Shown here piece by piece: positions 34,892-44,086 of a stretch of 64,000 bases of DNA (the stretch's first letter is position 1; the number at the start of each line of letters is the position of its first letter). Both the position numbers and the translations under genes were made by a program. The notes beneath the pieces are model-generated. The model was not told the DNA's origin and made no database searches. It saw only the letters and a program-made list of their open reading frames with translations. The DNA comes from Bacteroidales bacterium (lineage in GTDB: Bacteria; Bacteroidota; Bacteroidia; Bacteroidales; UBA932). The stretch spans positions 55,379-119,378 of the forward strand of contig JAILLE010000055.1 in assembly GCA_024693285.1 (NCBI GenBank). Direction: 5' to 3'.

Positions 34892-35161
34892 TTACAAATC
34901 AATCAATTCGGCGTCAATCCATTTCTGGGCGATAGCAGCAGCGTCAGAGGCAGCCTGCTCCTCGCTGACCTCGTACTTGTCGGTCAGGAGTTTAGTCAAG
35001 TCCTCGACTGTGAAATCCTTGCCCTCGACCCCTTTCCAAAGATAGGCGGCGGACTCGTTCATACTGATCATCTTGTTGAAATTGACCTGCTTGAGGCCCT
35101 CCCCGATGACAACGAACTGACCGATAATCTCGCGAAGTGTGAATCCTTCTTTGATCCTCAT
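34892..35161 (-). CDS. PqqD-like peptide-recognition protein
   Basis: An 89-residue protein of PqqD/RRE type: FTLREIIGQFVVIGEG, NFNKMISMNESAAYLWKGV and DFTVEDLTKLLTDKYEVSEE are typical. PqqD-like domains bind the leader of ribosomally made peptides and present it to modifying enzymes. It overlaps the S24/S26 gene by 4 bases and precedes the ABC exporter gene by 13 bases. Confidence 0.88.
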   Translation of the reverse strand: MRIKEGFTLREIIGQFVVIGEGLKQVNFNKMISMNESAAYLWKGVEGKDFTVEDLTKLLTDKYEVSEEQAASDAAAIAQKWIDAELIDL

Positions 35162-35607
35162 AATATAACTCTTCTATAAATAGCCAAAATATACCTTCTA
35201 AAAGGCCTTATTCTCCTCCAGAAAACCGCCTTCCCAGGGATGACCTTTTTCCCGTTTTCCTTGTGGATTTCAGTCACTAGGGCAATCACGTCATCGGAAG
35301 CACAATGCTCTGTGCCATAAATATTTCCGTCACCCATCAAAGTCAGTTTCTCCCCCTCCACAGCGAATACCCGGTGCATAATGAACCGGTCTCCGACCTT
35401 CGCCAACACTATATCCCCAACCTCGAAAGCCCTGAACGGCTTGGTAAGCACCACACTGTCCCGGCCTCCCTTTATGAAAGGCAGCATGGAGTTGCCTTTC
35501 GGAGTCATCTCCACATCCTTCCCTTCAGCAAGAAGCCCTCCTACCATTCCGAAATAGGCCTCAGGCTCCATCACTTTCACATCAACTGCCGATGGACGAT
35601 CACTCAT
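35158..35607 (-). CDS. S24/S26-like serine protease
   Basis: A 149-residue protein. Ser40 in PKGNSMLPFI is the nucleophile, and GDIVLAK and MHRV follow. The base is His78 in MHRV rather than a Lys, as in ER-type signal peptidases. DGNIYGTEHCA is another S26-type segment. A C-terminal hydrophobic/basic tail (FRRYILAIYRRVIL) may bind membrane. It lies between the kinase-like gene (8-base overlap) and the PqqD-like gene (4-base overlap). It may cleave a peptide leader, which is inferred from context. Confidence 0.82.
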   Translation of the reverse strand: MSDRPSAVDVKVMEPEAYFGMVGGLLAEGKDVEMTPKGNSMLPFIKGGRDSVVLTKPFRAFEVGDIVLAKVGDRFIMHRVFAVEGEKLTLMGDGNIYGTEHCASDDVIALVTEIHKENGKKVIPGKAVFWRRIRPFRRYILAIYRRVIL

Positions 35608-36484
35608 TTCTCAAAACCTCCTCTGAGCAAACGATGGCGGCCTGGTCGTCAGGCAGGCAGTCAAGCAGGTAGCAAGGTACCTTCTGGACGACTTCCGAAA
35701 TCGTATTAAACAAACCATCAGCGATGGACTTGATGTCCCTAAGTCCTGATGATGAAGAATATAGAGAAGCGAATCCCTCCATCAATTCCATCTTGTGGAT
35801 GGCATCATGCGGAGCGCGGTTTATACGCACCACCGCACCGACGGGATAATTGTCATTGATGTAGCATGGGGTCTTCCCGCTCCAAGGAGTACCGTACACC
35901 CTAGGCGTCCCGTCCACGATCCGGATCACCGGATTATCGTCGTTAAGGAGCCACGCTCCAGGAATATTCTTGAGCCAAAGACGGCTGTGGGTGCTTTTCC
36001 CAGTCCCGCTCTTTCCGAGGAAAAGGAATCCTTTCCCGTCCTTGACTGTGCAGGAAGCATGGATCTCGATAGTATCCAGCCCGGCGGTCCGGAAAGCGAA
36101 CATAAGCATCAAAGCGTTGTTGATGCAGAAAACCTTATTCGCTGTGGACTTCAATAATCCTTTCGAAAAGTCGGAATCGACCTTCAGCCAGCCGCAGATC
36201 GGAGTCTCAGGAAAAGGCGATAGTTCAAATAGATAGCCTCCATCAATGTGGTAAATGTCAATCCTCTGCTCCCCACCCTCAGGCTTGGAGATGAAATACT
36301 CTTCCTTGGGGCCGATTTCCATATCAGGTACGACCTCGAGGCTGAATAGTACCTCAGAGTCATCCTCGCAAAGGAAAGGGTCGTAATTGCCGAGCGCCTC
36401 CCATGCCCTGTCACCTTCCTCGAGCGAAAGGCTGAACACGTGTCCCGCGACTTTATATGACCTTTTAACCAGCATGTTACTCAT
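35600..36484 (-). CDS. HPr-kinase-like (PEPCK-fold) ATPase
   Basis: A 294-residue protein. The P-loop GKSGTGKS is at residues 157-164, with STHSRLWLKNI after it and LLNDDNPVIRI (about 179-189) as the acidic metal site. TPWSGKTPCYIN is typical of the HprK-like proteins found in RiPP clusters. No HPr-binding or N-terminal regulatory domain of true HPr kinase is present. In lasso-peptide-type systems such proteins phosphorylate the peptide. First gene of a four-gene minus-strand unit with TATATTTG at 36500-36507 as its promoter. Confidence 0.8.
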   Translation of the reverse strand: MSNMLVKRSYKVAGHVFSLSLEEGDRAWEALGNYDPFLCEDDSEVLFSLEVVPDMEIGPKEEYFISKPEGGEQRIDIYHIDGGYLFELSPFPETPICGWLKVDSDFSKGLLKSTANKVFCINNALMLMFAFRTAGLDTIEIHASCTVKDGKGFLFLGKSGTGKSTHSRLWLKNIPGAWLLNDDNPVIRIVDGTPRVYGTPWSGKTPCYINDNYPVGAVVRINRAPHDAIHKMELMEGFASLYSSSSGLRDIKSIADGLFNTISEVVQKVPCYLLDCLPDDQAAIVCSEEVLRNE

Positions 36485-36499
36485 TGATATTAAATCTCA

Positions 36500-36507
36500 C
36501 AAATATA
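36500..36507 (-). promoter_or_regulatory. -7 element of the kinase/protease/PqqD/ABC unit
   Basis: On the minus strand this reads TATATTTG, an exact consensus match, 16 bases before the start at 36484. Confidence 0.6.
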
Positions 36508-36569
36508 AGAACTCTTGTCCAATCGAGAAAATTTTTGAAATGGGCGGCATAGTGATTAAATTCGCGTAT

Positions 36570-38843
36570 ATGTCAGAAGAACTCAATCTCGTACGGGACC
36601 TGGCGGTGATTTTGATCTCCGCGGGAATATTTACAATCATATCCAAGGCACTCAAGCAACCGCTCATTCTCGGCTACATCATCGCCGGATTCCTGATCGG
36701 CCCCCATATCGACTTCTTCCCTGGAATATCCAGCCAGGAAACCGTCCATCAGTGGTCAGAGATCGGAATAATATTCCTTATGTTCGGTCTGGGTCTGGAA
36801 TTCAGTTTCAAAAAGCTGATGAAAGTCGGCTCGAGCGCCATCGTGACGGGACTCGTCAAGTTCGTTGGAGTGTTCATCCTCGGCTTCGTCACCGCCCAGG
36901 CCATCGGCTGGACTGTGATGGAAAGCGTCTTCCTGGGCGGCTTACTATCGATGTCTTCCACAATGGTGGTAATCAAGTCGTTCGATGACATGGGCCTGAA
37001 GGACAAGCCCTACGCGGGGATGGTCTTCGGCACTCTCGTGGTGGAGGATCTGATAGCCATCTTGCTGATGGTTCTCCTTTCGACCATGGCCGTCTCCCAG
37101 TCATTCGCCGGAAAAGAGCTGGTGGCCAACATCGCCAAGCTGGTTTTCTTCCTTCTCCTCTGGTTCCTTGTGGGAATATTCATCATCCCGACAATCCTGA
37201 AAAAAGCCAAGAGATTCCTCAGCGACGAGATCCTTCTGATTGTCAGCATCGGACTCTGTTTCATGATGGTGGCGGTCGCCACAGCGGTCGGATTCTCCTC
37301 CGCCCTCGGCGCTTTCGTCATGGGTTCTATTTTGGCGGAAACAATTGAAAGCGAGCATATTGACAAAATAGTCGAGCCAATCAAAAACCTATTCGGCGCG
37401 ATCTTCTTCGTGTCCGTGGGTATGATGCTCTCCCCCGCTATTATCGCACAGCACTGGGCGCTGATCCTGTTGATCACATTGATCGTAATCGTCTCCCACA
37501 TCATATTCGCTGGGGCCGGTATGATCATCACAGGAAACAGCCTCTACAACTCCGCCCACACAGGATTCAGCCTCGCCCAACTCGGTGAGTTCGGTTTCAT
37601 TTTGGCCGGTGTCGGCTGCACCCTCGGTGTTATGCGGGACTTCATTTATCCGGTGATCATAGCAGTGTCGGTCATCACGACCTTCACTACTCCTTATATG
37701 ATTAAACTGGCGGATCCCTTCCTGGACCTGATGCAACGGAAACTGCCCAAGTCCTGGATAGAACGCCTGCAGACCGACCGGGGTAACTCAACCAAGCAGA
37801 CCGCAGCCGAGAGGAACGCATGGAAGGACCTGCTTACCGCCTGGTTCACCAGGGTACTTCTCTACGGGGTAATCATTCTCGCTATCTACATAGGATCAAG
37901 GCTTTACTTTGTTCCTCTGGTGGACAAACTGCTGCCGTCCGTCGCCGAGATCTGGCGCAAATTCATCTCCGCAGGAGTCACCCTCGCGGCTATGACGCCC
38001 TTCCTTTTCGGTCTCGGAGTCCACTCCGGATCTATCGGCAAAAGCGCCCCGAAACTCATCCGGGAAAAGCCAGGGAATATCTGGCCTATCATGGGACTGG
38101 TGCTTGCCAGGTCTTTCCTCGCAGTTGGAATCATCCTCGGAGTTTTGTCGACTTATTTCGACCTTGCCGGCTGGACTATTCTTGTTATCCTAGTCGCTGG
38201 AATCGCCTTCATATTCCTCGCCAGAATGTCCATCCACAAGTATTCCGGTCTGGAGACGAGATTCCTTAAGAACTACAATGAGAAAGAGGAAAACGAACGG
38301 AGAGCCAAGCCTGTTGCCTCTTCCGTCCAGCAGAAACTCTCGACTTACGATGTGCGCACTGAGGCTTTCCTGATCGCTCCCGAGTCCACTTTCTCCGGAG
38401 AAAAGCTTCGTGACCTTCCGCTTAGAGACAAGTCCGGAGCGAATATCATAAAGATCCAGAGGGGTTCGAAGTCGATAGTCATTCCATCTGCCGATGTGAT
38501 GCTCTACCCTGGAGACAGGCTTTTAGCCGTCGGAACGACAGACCAGTTGGAGAAGCTTAGGAACCTGATAAACAACTCAATAGACGATTCCCAGGCAGAT
38601 TCCGACAACGACGGGTTCGGAATAGAGCCGCATGTTCTCACCGCCGACTCATTCCTTACCGGAAAGACCCTGAGGAGCGCCGCATTGAGGAAGTACCAGT
38701 GCATGGTGATCAGCCTCCTCAGGGAAGGCCATTTCATCACCAATCCCGAGCCGGACCTTGTGTTCCAGGAAGGTGACACCGTCTGGATCGCCGGGAATAT
38801 CTCCAACATCGAGGCTGACTGGGCCACTGGTCCGGCGAATTAA
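36570..38843 (+). CDS. Kef/CPA2-type monovalent cation/H+ antiporter with two TrkA-C domains
   Basis: A 757-residue membrane protein. ATG 36570 (MSEELNLVRDLAVIL) is preferred to ATG 36540, since the first helix begins directly after it. The Na+/H+ exchanger domain has about 12 helices with QPLILGYIIAGFLIGPH, and FGLGLEFSFKKL. After residue 620, two TrkA-C-like domains follow (LIAPESTFSGEKLRDL and LTADSFLTGKTLRSAA). No NAD-binding TrkA-N domain is present, unlike KefB/KefC. It probably exchanges K+ or Na+ for H+. The next gene, NhaC-like, starts 9 bases later, and then a symporter follows, suggesting one cation-transport operon. Confidence 0.87.
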   Translation: MSEELNLVRDLAVILISAGIFTIISKALKQPLILGYIIAGFLIGPHIDFFPGISSQETVHQWSEIGIIFLMFGLGLEFSFKKLMKVGSSAIVTGLVKFVGVFILGFVTAQAIGWTVMESVFLGGLLSMSSTMVVIKSFDDMGLKDKPYAGMVFGTLVVEDLIAILLMVLLSTMAVSQSFAGKELVANIAKLVFFLLLWFLVGIFIIPTILKKAKRFLSDEILLIVSIGLCFMMVAVATAVGFSSALGAFVMGSILAETIESEHIDKIVEPIKNLFGAIFFVSVGMMLSPAIIAQHWALILLITLIVIVSHIIFAGAGMIITGNSLYNSAHTGFSLAQLGEFGFILAGVGCTLGVMRDFIYPVIIAVSVITTFTTPYMIKLADPFLDLMQRKLPKSWIERLQTDRGNSTKQTAAERNAWKDLLTAWFTRVLLYGVIILAIYIGSRLYFVPLVDKLLPSVAEIWRKFISAGVTLAAMTPFLFGLGVHSGSIGKSAPKLIREKPGNIWPIMGLVLARSFLAVGIILGVLSTYFDLAGWTILVILVAGIAFIFLARMSIHKYSGLETRFLKNYNEKEENERRAKPVASSVQQKLSTYDVRTEAFLIAPESTFSGEKLRDLPLRDKSGANIIKIQRGSKSIVIPSADVMLYPGDRLLAVGTTDQLEKLRNLINNSIDDSQADSDNDGFGIEPHVLTADSFLTGKTLRSAALRKYQCMVISLLREGHFITNPEPDLVFQEGDTVWIAGNISNIEADWATGPAN

Positions 38844-38852
38844 TCTGGCATA

Positions 38853-40169
38853 ATGGAACGAACTGACAATACTCCCCGCAAAATGAACGGCTGGCTGGCT
38901 CTCAGCCCGCTTGCCGTCTTTCTCGTCACCTATCTGGTGACGTCTATCGTCAGCCGGGATTTCTATAAGGTTCCGGTATCATCGGCCTTCCTGCTCGCTT
39001 CGATCTACGCCTTGCTGATCACTAAAGGGAAGATCAAGGACAAGATCAATGTTTTCTCTTCCGGAGCCGGCGACAAGAATGTCCTCCTGATGATCTGGAT
39101 TTTCGTCATGGCAGGGGCTTTCGCCGCCTCAGCCAAGGCAATCGGCAGTGTGGAAGCCACTGTGAATCTGACACTTCGCATACTCCCCGGGAAACTGATT
39201 CTGGCCGGACTGTTCCTCGCGGCATGCTTCATTTCGATGTCGATCGGCACCAGTGTCGGTACGGTTGTCGCCCTCCTGCCGATCGCCGCGGGAATAGCCC
39301 CGCAGGCGGGAATATCCCTTCCTATGATTACCGCATTGATCGTAGGAGGAGCCTTTTTCGGAGATAATCTGTCGTTCATCTCTGACACTACAATCGCGGC
39401 TACCACAAGCCAAGGGTGTTCGATGGCAGACAAGTTCAAGGCCAACATCTGGATCGCCGGACCGGCGGCTCTCGTGGTAACGATAGTTTACATTTTCATT
39501 GGTCTTAACCTGGATGTCCACCCGGAAATCGGCCAGATCGACATATTCAAACTGATCCCCTACCTCGCCGTCATCGTGCTGGCTATTTGCGGAATCAATG
39601 TCCTGATAGTGCTGACTATAGGCCTGGCTCTGTGCGCCGTGATAGGTTTCGCATACGGTATGACCTGGACCGGCTTCCTGGGAAGCGTCGGTGAGGGAAT
39701 AGCCGGGATGGGCGATCTTATCATCGTCACTATGCTGGCCGGAGGCATGTTGGAGATTATCCGCCACAATGGAGGTATTGATTTTATAATCAAGGGATTG
39801 ACGAAAGGTATCAAGGGCAAGAGGGGTGCTGAGTTCAGCATCGCCGGCCTGGTCGGCTTGTCGAATCTCTGCACCGCCAACAACACCATCGCCATCCTCA
39901 CAACCGGGAATATAGCGAGGGATATTTCCACCCGTTTCGGGCTGGATCCGAGGAAGAGCGCCAGCATCCTGGACACGTTCTCATGCGTGGTCCAGGGGCT
40001 TATCCCCTATGGGGCCCAATTGCTTATGGCGGCGGGACTGACAGGCATACCGGCAACGGAGATAATACCCAATCTGTATTATCCTTTCGTGCTGTTCGCA
40101 CTCGCATGCTTGTCAATCCTGTTCAGGTTCCCGAAGAAATATTCTGGAAATATAGAAACCACTGAATAA
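38853..40169 (+). CDS. Na+/H+ antiporter, NhaC family
   Basis: A 438-residue protein with about 11 helices. Family segments: MAGAFAASAKAIGSVEATVN, ISMSIGTSVGTVVALLPIA, and GGAFFGDNLSFISDTTIAAT, the last being the NhaC hallmark around the conserved Asp residues. It should exchange Na+ for H+ across the inner membrane. Cotranscribed with the upstream antiporter gene (9-base gap) and perhaps the next symporter (15-base gap). Confidence 0.9.
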   Translation: MERTDNTPRKMNGWLALSPLAVFLVTYLVTSIVSRDFYKVPVSSAFLLASIYALLITKGKIKDKINVFSSGAGDKNVLLMIWIFVMAGAFAASAKAIGSVEATVNLTLRILPGKLILAGLFLAACFISMSIGTSVGTVVALLPIAAGIAPQAGISLPMITALIVGGAFFGDNLSFISDTTIAATTSQGCSMADKFKANIWIAGPAALVVTIVYIFIGLNLDVHPEIGQIDIFKLIPYLAVIVLAICGINVLIVLTIGLALCAVIGFAYGMTWTGFLGSVGEGIAGMGDLIIVTMLAGGMLEIIRHNGGIDFIIKGLTKGIKGKRGAEFSIAGLVGLSNLCTANNTIAILTTGNIARDISTRFGLDPRKSASILDTFSCVVQGLIPYGAQLLMAAGLTGIPATEIIPNLYYPFVLFALACLSILFRFPKKYSGNIETTE

Positions 40170-40184
40170 TAACACTATAGCATC

Positions 40185-41417
40185 GTGGAAAAAAAGAAAA
40201 TCAAGATCGGGTTGTTGCCCCGGATCATCATCGCGATCATCCTAGGTATCGTATTCGGACTCTTCATGCCCAGAGCGATCGTACGGCTTTTTGTGACATT
40301 CAACAGCATATTCAGTAACTTCCTTCAGTTCCTGATTCCGCTAATTATCGTCGGCCTTGTGACCCCGGCTATCTCAGACATCGGAAAAGGAGCTGGGAAA
40401 CTGCTGTTAATCACGGTTTTGATCGCTTATTGCGACACCGTGTTCTCCGGCCTTCTTTCCTACGGTACAAGTGTCACCGTGTTCCCGAAATTGATCGGCG
40501 GCACCACAGCCGAATCAGTGGCGGAGTTCGAGAATCTGGAGCCGTATTTTACTATACAGATCCCTCCGATGGTGGATGTCATGGCCGCCCTGGTTTTCGC
40601 CTTTACCCTCGGACTCGGAATGGCCTTCTTCGGCTCGCCCAGCCTCAAGAGATTCGCTGATGAGTTTAAGGATATAATAGTCAAGACGATAGAGGTCGTC
40701 ATCATCCCTCTTCTCCCGATCTATATCTTCGGCATATTCCTCGGTATGACCCACACCGGGCAGGCGCTCCAGGTGATCAAAGTATTCATCTCGATAATCG
40801 GAGTGATCTTCATCCTGCATGTGTTCCTGCTGGTCTTCCAATACTGCATCGCCGGCGGGATTGTGGGGAAGAACCCGTTCAAACTGCTCGGGAAGATGCT
40901 TCCAGCCTATTTTACGGCCCTTGGAACATCATCCTCAGCCGCGACTATTCCCGTGACCTTGGAATGCACAAAGAAGAATGGAGTCAGCGAAGAGATCGCC
41001 GGTTTCACCGTCCCTCTTTGCGCGACTATCCATCTCTCCGGAAGTTGCCTGAAGATTACCGCCTGCGCCGTAGCTCTGATGATGATGCAGGGAATGCCTT
41101 TCGATTTCTGGATGTTCCTGGGATTCATCATGATGCTCGGAGTGATGATGGTGGCCGCTCCCGGGGTACCAGGGGGCGCGATAATGGCCGCCCTCGGAGT
41201 GCTGGCGGCCATGTTAGGGTTCGGCGAACAGGAGCAGGCGCTGATGATCGCCCTATATATTACTATGGATAATTTCGGTACGGCTTGCAATGTCACCGGT
41301 GACGGAGCTATAGCTCTCGTGATGGATAAGTTGTTCCACCGCGGCCGCCAGGGAACCCCGGACCTCCAGGACCACGTCCCTGCTGGCGCTGAATCCGGCT
41401 CTCCTGCCAAGTCTTGA
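40185..41417 (+). CDS. Dicarboxylate/amino acid:cation symporter (DAACS family)
   Basis: A 410-residue transporter with GTG start at 40185; no in-frame ATG near the same place fits. The Ser-rich re-entrant loop is TALGTSSSAATIPVTLE, and TIHLSGSCLKITACAVAL follows. The end of the transport core is DNFGTACNVTGDGAIALVMDK. It imports acidic amino acids, serine/threonine or C4-dicarboxylates with Na+ or H+; the substrate is not certain. The last 110 bases overlap, tail to tail, the gene on the other strand (41308-41883). The C-terminal HRGRQGTPDLQDHVPAG tail is low-complexity. Confidence 0.9.
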   Translation: MEKKKIKIGLLPRIIIAIILGIVFGLFMPRAIVRLFVTFNSIFSNFLQFLIPLIIVGLVTPAISDIGKGAGKLLLITVLIAYCDTVFSGLLSYGTSVTVFPKLIGGTTAESVAEFENLEPYFTIQIPPMVDVMAALVFAFTLGLGMAFFGSPSLKRFADEFKDIIVKTIEVVIIPLLPIYIFGIFLGMTHTGQALQVIKVFISIIGVIFILHVFLLVFQYCIAGGIVGKNPFKLLGKMLPAYFTALGTSSSAATIPVTLECTKKNGVSEEIAGFTVPLCATIHLSGSCLKITACAVALMMMQGMPFDFWMFLGFIMMLGVMMVAAPGVPGGAIMAALGVLAAMLGFGEQEQALMIALYITMDNFGTACNVTGDGAIALVMDKLFHRGRQGTPDLQDHVPAGAESGSPAKS

Positions 41418-41883
41418 ACTGCTCCTCGGTCAGGATTTGCTTGAGTTCCGCCTCATAGGCCTCCCTATTAGCCTGGAACTCATTCATCCGCGCGTCATCA
41501 CGTCCAGCGTCAGTTTTCTTGTCGCGCTTTTTGTCACGCTTCTTGTTTTTCTTGGGATTGTCGGCCTTCTCGTCCTTGTCATTCCCCTGAGCGACATTCT
41601 CGTCAGGACGGGGACCTCTTGGTGGCCTTCCCATTCCCGGACCACCGGGGCCACCTGGGCCGCCGGGGCCTCCAAACATGGCGTTAGGATACTTCTGGTT
41701 GAGTTCAAGAAGTTTGGCGCTCTGTTCTTCGTTAAGTCCAAGCTGCTGAGTCATGCGCTCTGTGCGCATCTTGATCATAGTGGCTTCGTCCGGTCGCCCG
41801 CCTTGGGGTCGTTGACCGAAACCCTGGGCGGCTGCCGCTACTGAAAGCGACAAAGCCGCCGCCGCGATTAACACTGATTTCAT
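41308..41883 (-). CDS. DUF4890-like periplasmic protein with charged and Gly/Pro-rich segments
   Basis: ATG 41883 (MKSVLIAAAALSLSVAAAAQ) gives 191 residues with a signal peptide. Sequence features: MRTERMTQQLGLNEEQSAKL near the N-terminus and YEAELKQILTEEQFKTWQES near the C-terminus, which repeat a CpxP/Spy-like helical pattern; between them lie a Gly/Pro run and a Lys/Asp-rich linker. Such proteins are common in Bacteroidota and of unknown role, perhaps in envelope stress. Its last 110 bases lie antisense within the symporter gene. Confidence 0.75.
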   Translation of the reverse strand: MKSVLIAAAALSLSVAAAAQGFGQRPQGGRPDEATMIKMRTERMTQQLGLNEEQSAKLLELNQKYPNAMFGGPGGPGGPGGPGMGRPPRGPRPDENVAQGNDKDEKADNPKKNKKRDKKRDKKTDAGRDDARMNEFQANREAYEAELKQILTEEQFKTWQESRIQRQQGRGPGGPGFPGGRGGTTYPSREL

Positions 41884-42066
41884 CATAACCATCTTTATTA
41901 AATCCGTTTAACGATTATTCACATTATCAAATATTCAGCCAAAAACGCACATAATCTCCAGATTTTCAACGAATACCGTTTTTTCTTCAACTAAACCTTT
42001 CCTGGAACTTTGCAACCAGGTTTCGCTTTTTTCCCCTCATCTTCGCGTTGTACAAAAACAAGAGAT

Positions 42067-43950
42067 ATGGAAAAGGAGAATAAAGAGAGATTGGTGAAGA
42101 TCATCGCGGCGGCTGTGCTGCTGGCGGTCGCGGTTGTGGTTGAAAAGACGACTGATCTGAAGATGTGGCAGTGTCTTCTGATATTCCTTGTACCTTACTT
42201 GATCGTCGGCGGAGAAACCCTCCTTGAAGCGGGAGAGAAACTAATACACGGAGAGCTTCTGGACGAGGATTTCCTGATGAGTGTGGCGACACTCGGAGCC
42301 CTATGCATCGGCTTCCTGCCAGGTGCTGAAAGCCAGTTCCCTGAGGCGGTATTCGTCATGCTGTTCTTCCAAGTCGGAGAGCTGTTTGAGGACCTGGCTG
42401 AGGACAGAAGCAGAGAGTCTATAACAAAGCTTATGGACATCAGGCCTGACACGGCGAATGTCGAGAGAGATGGGGCTATTATTACTGTCGCACCTACGGA
42501 AATAGCTGTGGGAGAGACAATTGTGATAAAGCCCGGAGAGAAGGTTCCGCTTGACGGAGTAGTTTTGGAGGGGACTTCCAGCCTCGACACAGTGGCACTG
42601 ACCGGGGAGAGCGTTCCGAGAGGAATTAGCGCCGGAGACAACATTTTGTCTGGCTGTGTCAACCTCACTGGAGTGCTCAGGGCTACAGTCACAAAACCCT
42701 TTGGAGAGTCCACCGCCTCAAAGATTCTGGAGCTAGTCGAGAACGCCTCGGAGAACAAATCAAAAAGCGAGAATTTCATCACCAGATTCGCGAGAGTTTA
42801 TACTCCGATCGTCGTAGCCCTGGCGGTCCTGCTGGCATTCCTGCCTCCCCTATTATCCGGCGACTTCGGCGGAGAGTTCTCCAAGTGGCTTTATAGGGCC
42901 CTCACCTTCCTGATTGTGTCGTGCCCTTGCGCCCTTGTGATTTCCATTCCTCTGGCCTTCTTCGGAGGCATCGGAGGAGCCGCCAGAAAGGGTATTCTCG
43001 TGAAAGGATCCAATTATCTGGAGTCTCTAGCGAAACTCGGCACAGTGGTGTTCGACAAGACCGGGACCCTGACAGAAGGTGTCTTTGAAGTCACCGCTGT
43101 CCATCCGGAAAAGCTTGATGAGAAGGAACTTCTGCACCTCGCCGCACATGTTGAAAGATATTCCACCCATCCTGTGGCGGTCTCACTGAGGCTAGCTTAC
43201 CCGGACGAGGCTGACAGCTGCTCTGTCGAGGAGGTTGAGGAGATTGCCGGCAAAGGCGTCAAGGCTAAGGTCAACGGCCAGATCATCCATGTCGGAAACA
43301 GCAAATTGATGGAAACTGTCGGAGCCGAATGGAAAGAATGCGAGAAGAAAGGCACGATCGTTCATGTCTGCGTGGACGGGGAATATGCCGGGCATATCGT
43401 TGTCTCTGACAGGATCAAGGAGGATGCGGCACAGGCCATAAAATCCCTTAAGGAAAACGGTGTGTCAAAGACCGTCATGCTCACCGGGGACAAGAAGGAA
43501 ATCGCTGAGTCTGTGGCTATTGAGGTCGGTGTAGACGAATATTATTCCGAACTTCTGCCCGCTGACAAGGTCGAGAAGATGGAAGGTCTGCTGGCTGGCA
43601 AACCGGATGGTAAGGTCCTGGCTTTTGTCGGTGACGGGATAAATGACGCTCCGGTCCTGGCCAGGGCAGATGTCGGAATCGCTATGGGAGCTCTTGGCTC
43701 TGACGCTGCGATTGAGGCTGCGGATGTGGTTTTGATGGATGACAAGCCTTCCAAACTGGCTGTCGGAATGAGTGTGGCGAGAAAGGCTTTGACCATAGCG
43801 AAAGAAAATACCTTCTTCTCGATATTCATCAAGGTTCTCGTACTGCTGCTGGCTGTGGTCGGACTGGCCACCATGTGGATGGCGGTCCTGGCCGATGTCG
43901 GAGTTATGGTCCTCGCGGTCCTCAACTCCACCCGCGCCCTCAAAGCCTAA
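42067..43950 (+). CDS. Heavy-metal P1B-type ATPase (Zn/Cd/Pb class)
   Basis: A 627-residue pump from ATG 42067 (an upstream frame opening from 42010 is unlikely). Motifs: LTGESVP (actuator), SCPCALVIS (metal site CPC), DKTGTLT (phosphorylated Asp), HPVAVSLRLA with the HP motif, and GDGINDAPVLARADVGIAMG. There is no N-terminal HMA domain. CPC places it with ZntA/CadA-like exporters. A Fur-family regulator is downstream at 44087 and could control it. A bidirectional terminator-like palindrome at 43995-44027 follows. Confidence 0.92.
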   Translation: MEKENKERLVKIIAAAVLLAVAVVVEKTTDLKMWQCLLIFLVPYLIVGGETLLEAGEKLIHGELLDEDFLMSVATLGALCIGFLPGAESQFPEAVFVMLFFQVGELFEDLAEDRSRESITKLMDIRPDTANVERDGAIITVAPTEIAVGETIVIKPGEKVPLDGVVLEGTSSLDTVALTGESVPRGISAGDNILSGCVNLTGVLRATVTKPFGESTASKILELVENASENKSKSENFITRFARVYTPIVVALAVLLAFLPPLLSGDFGGEFSKWLYRALTFLIVSCPCALVISIPLAFFGGIGGAARKGILVKGSNYLESLAKLGTVVFDKTGTLTEGVFEVTAVHPEKLDEKELLHLAAHVERYSTHPVAVSLRLAYPDEADSCSVEEVEEIAGKGVKAKVNGQIIHVGNSKLMETVGAEWKECEKKGTIVHVCVDGEYAGHIVVSDRIKEDAAQAIKSLKENGVSKTVMLTGDKKEIAESVAIEVGVDEYYSELLPADKVEKMEGLLAGKPDGKVLAFVGDGINDAPVLARADVGIAMGALGSDAAIEAADVVLMDDKPSKLAVGMSVARKALTIAKENTFFSIFIKVLVLLLAVVGLATMWMAVLADVGVMVLAVLNSTRALKA

Positions 43951-43994
43951 TTCCTCATGTGTTTTAGGAAATTCTTGAATATCAGCCGCTTGCA

Positions 43995-44027
43995 AAAAAC
44001 GTGTAGCCTATTTGGCTACACGTTTTT
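43995..44027. repeat. RAYT2-type palindrome, inverted copy
   Basis: AAAAACGTGTAGCC 43995-44008 pairs with GGCTACACGTTTTT 44014-44027 through loop TATTT. The A/T flanks make it look like a two-way terminator after the ATPase gene. The loop is the reverse complement of that in the copies at 45195 and 46299, so this copy is inverted relative to them. Confidence 0.85.
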
Positions 44028-44074
44028 CATATTGTCCTGAGAATTAAGGACTTGCGTATAAGACGTTTTTTATC

Positions 44075-44082
44075 TATATTTG
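44075..44082 (+). promoter_or_regulatory. -7 element of the Fur/Zur-like gene
   Basis: TATATTTG matches TAnnTTTG. It lies 5 bases before ATG 44087, so the mRNA may be leaderless or nearly so. Confidence 0.55.
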
Positions 44083-44086
44083 TAAC

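Noticed and set aside
42010..42066. Longer N-terminus for the P-type ATPase
   Set aside because: The extension is not family-like and the ATG at 42067 starts a normal protein; the extra part overlaps likely promoter sequence.
44011..44030. Simple terminator only at 43995-44027
   Set aside because: It could act as one, but the near-identical copies bounding the RAYT show that it is a repeat family member, so it is listed as a repeat.
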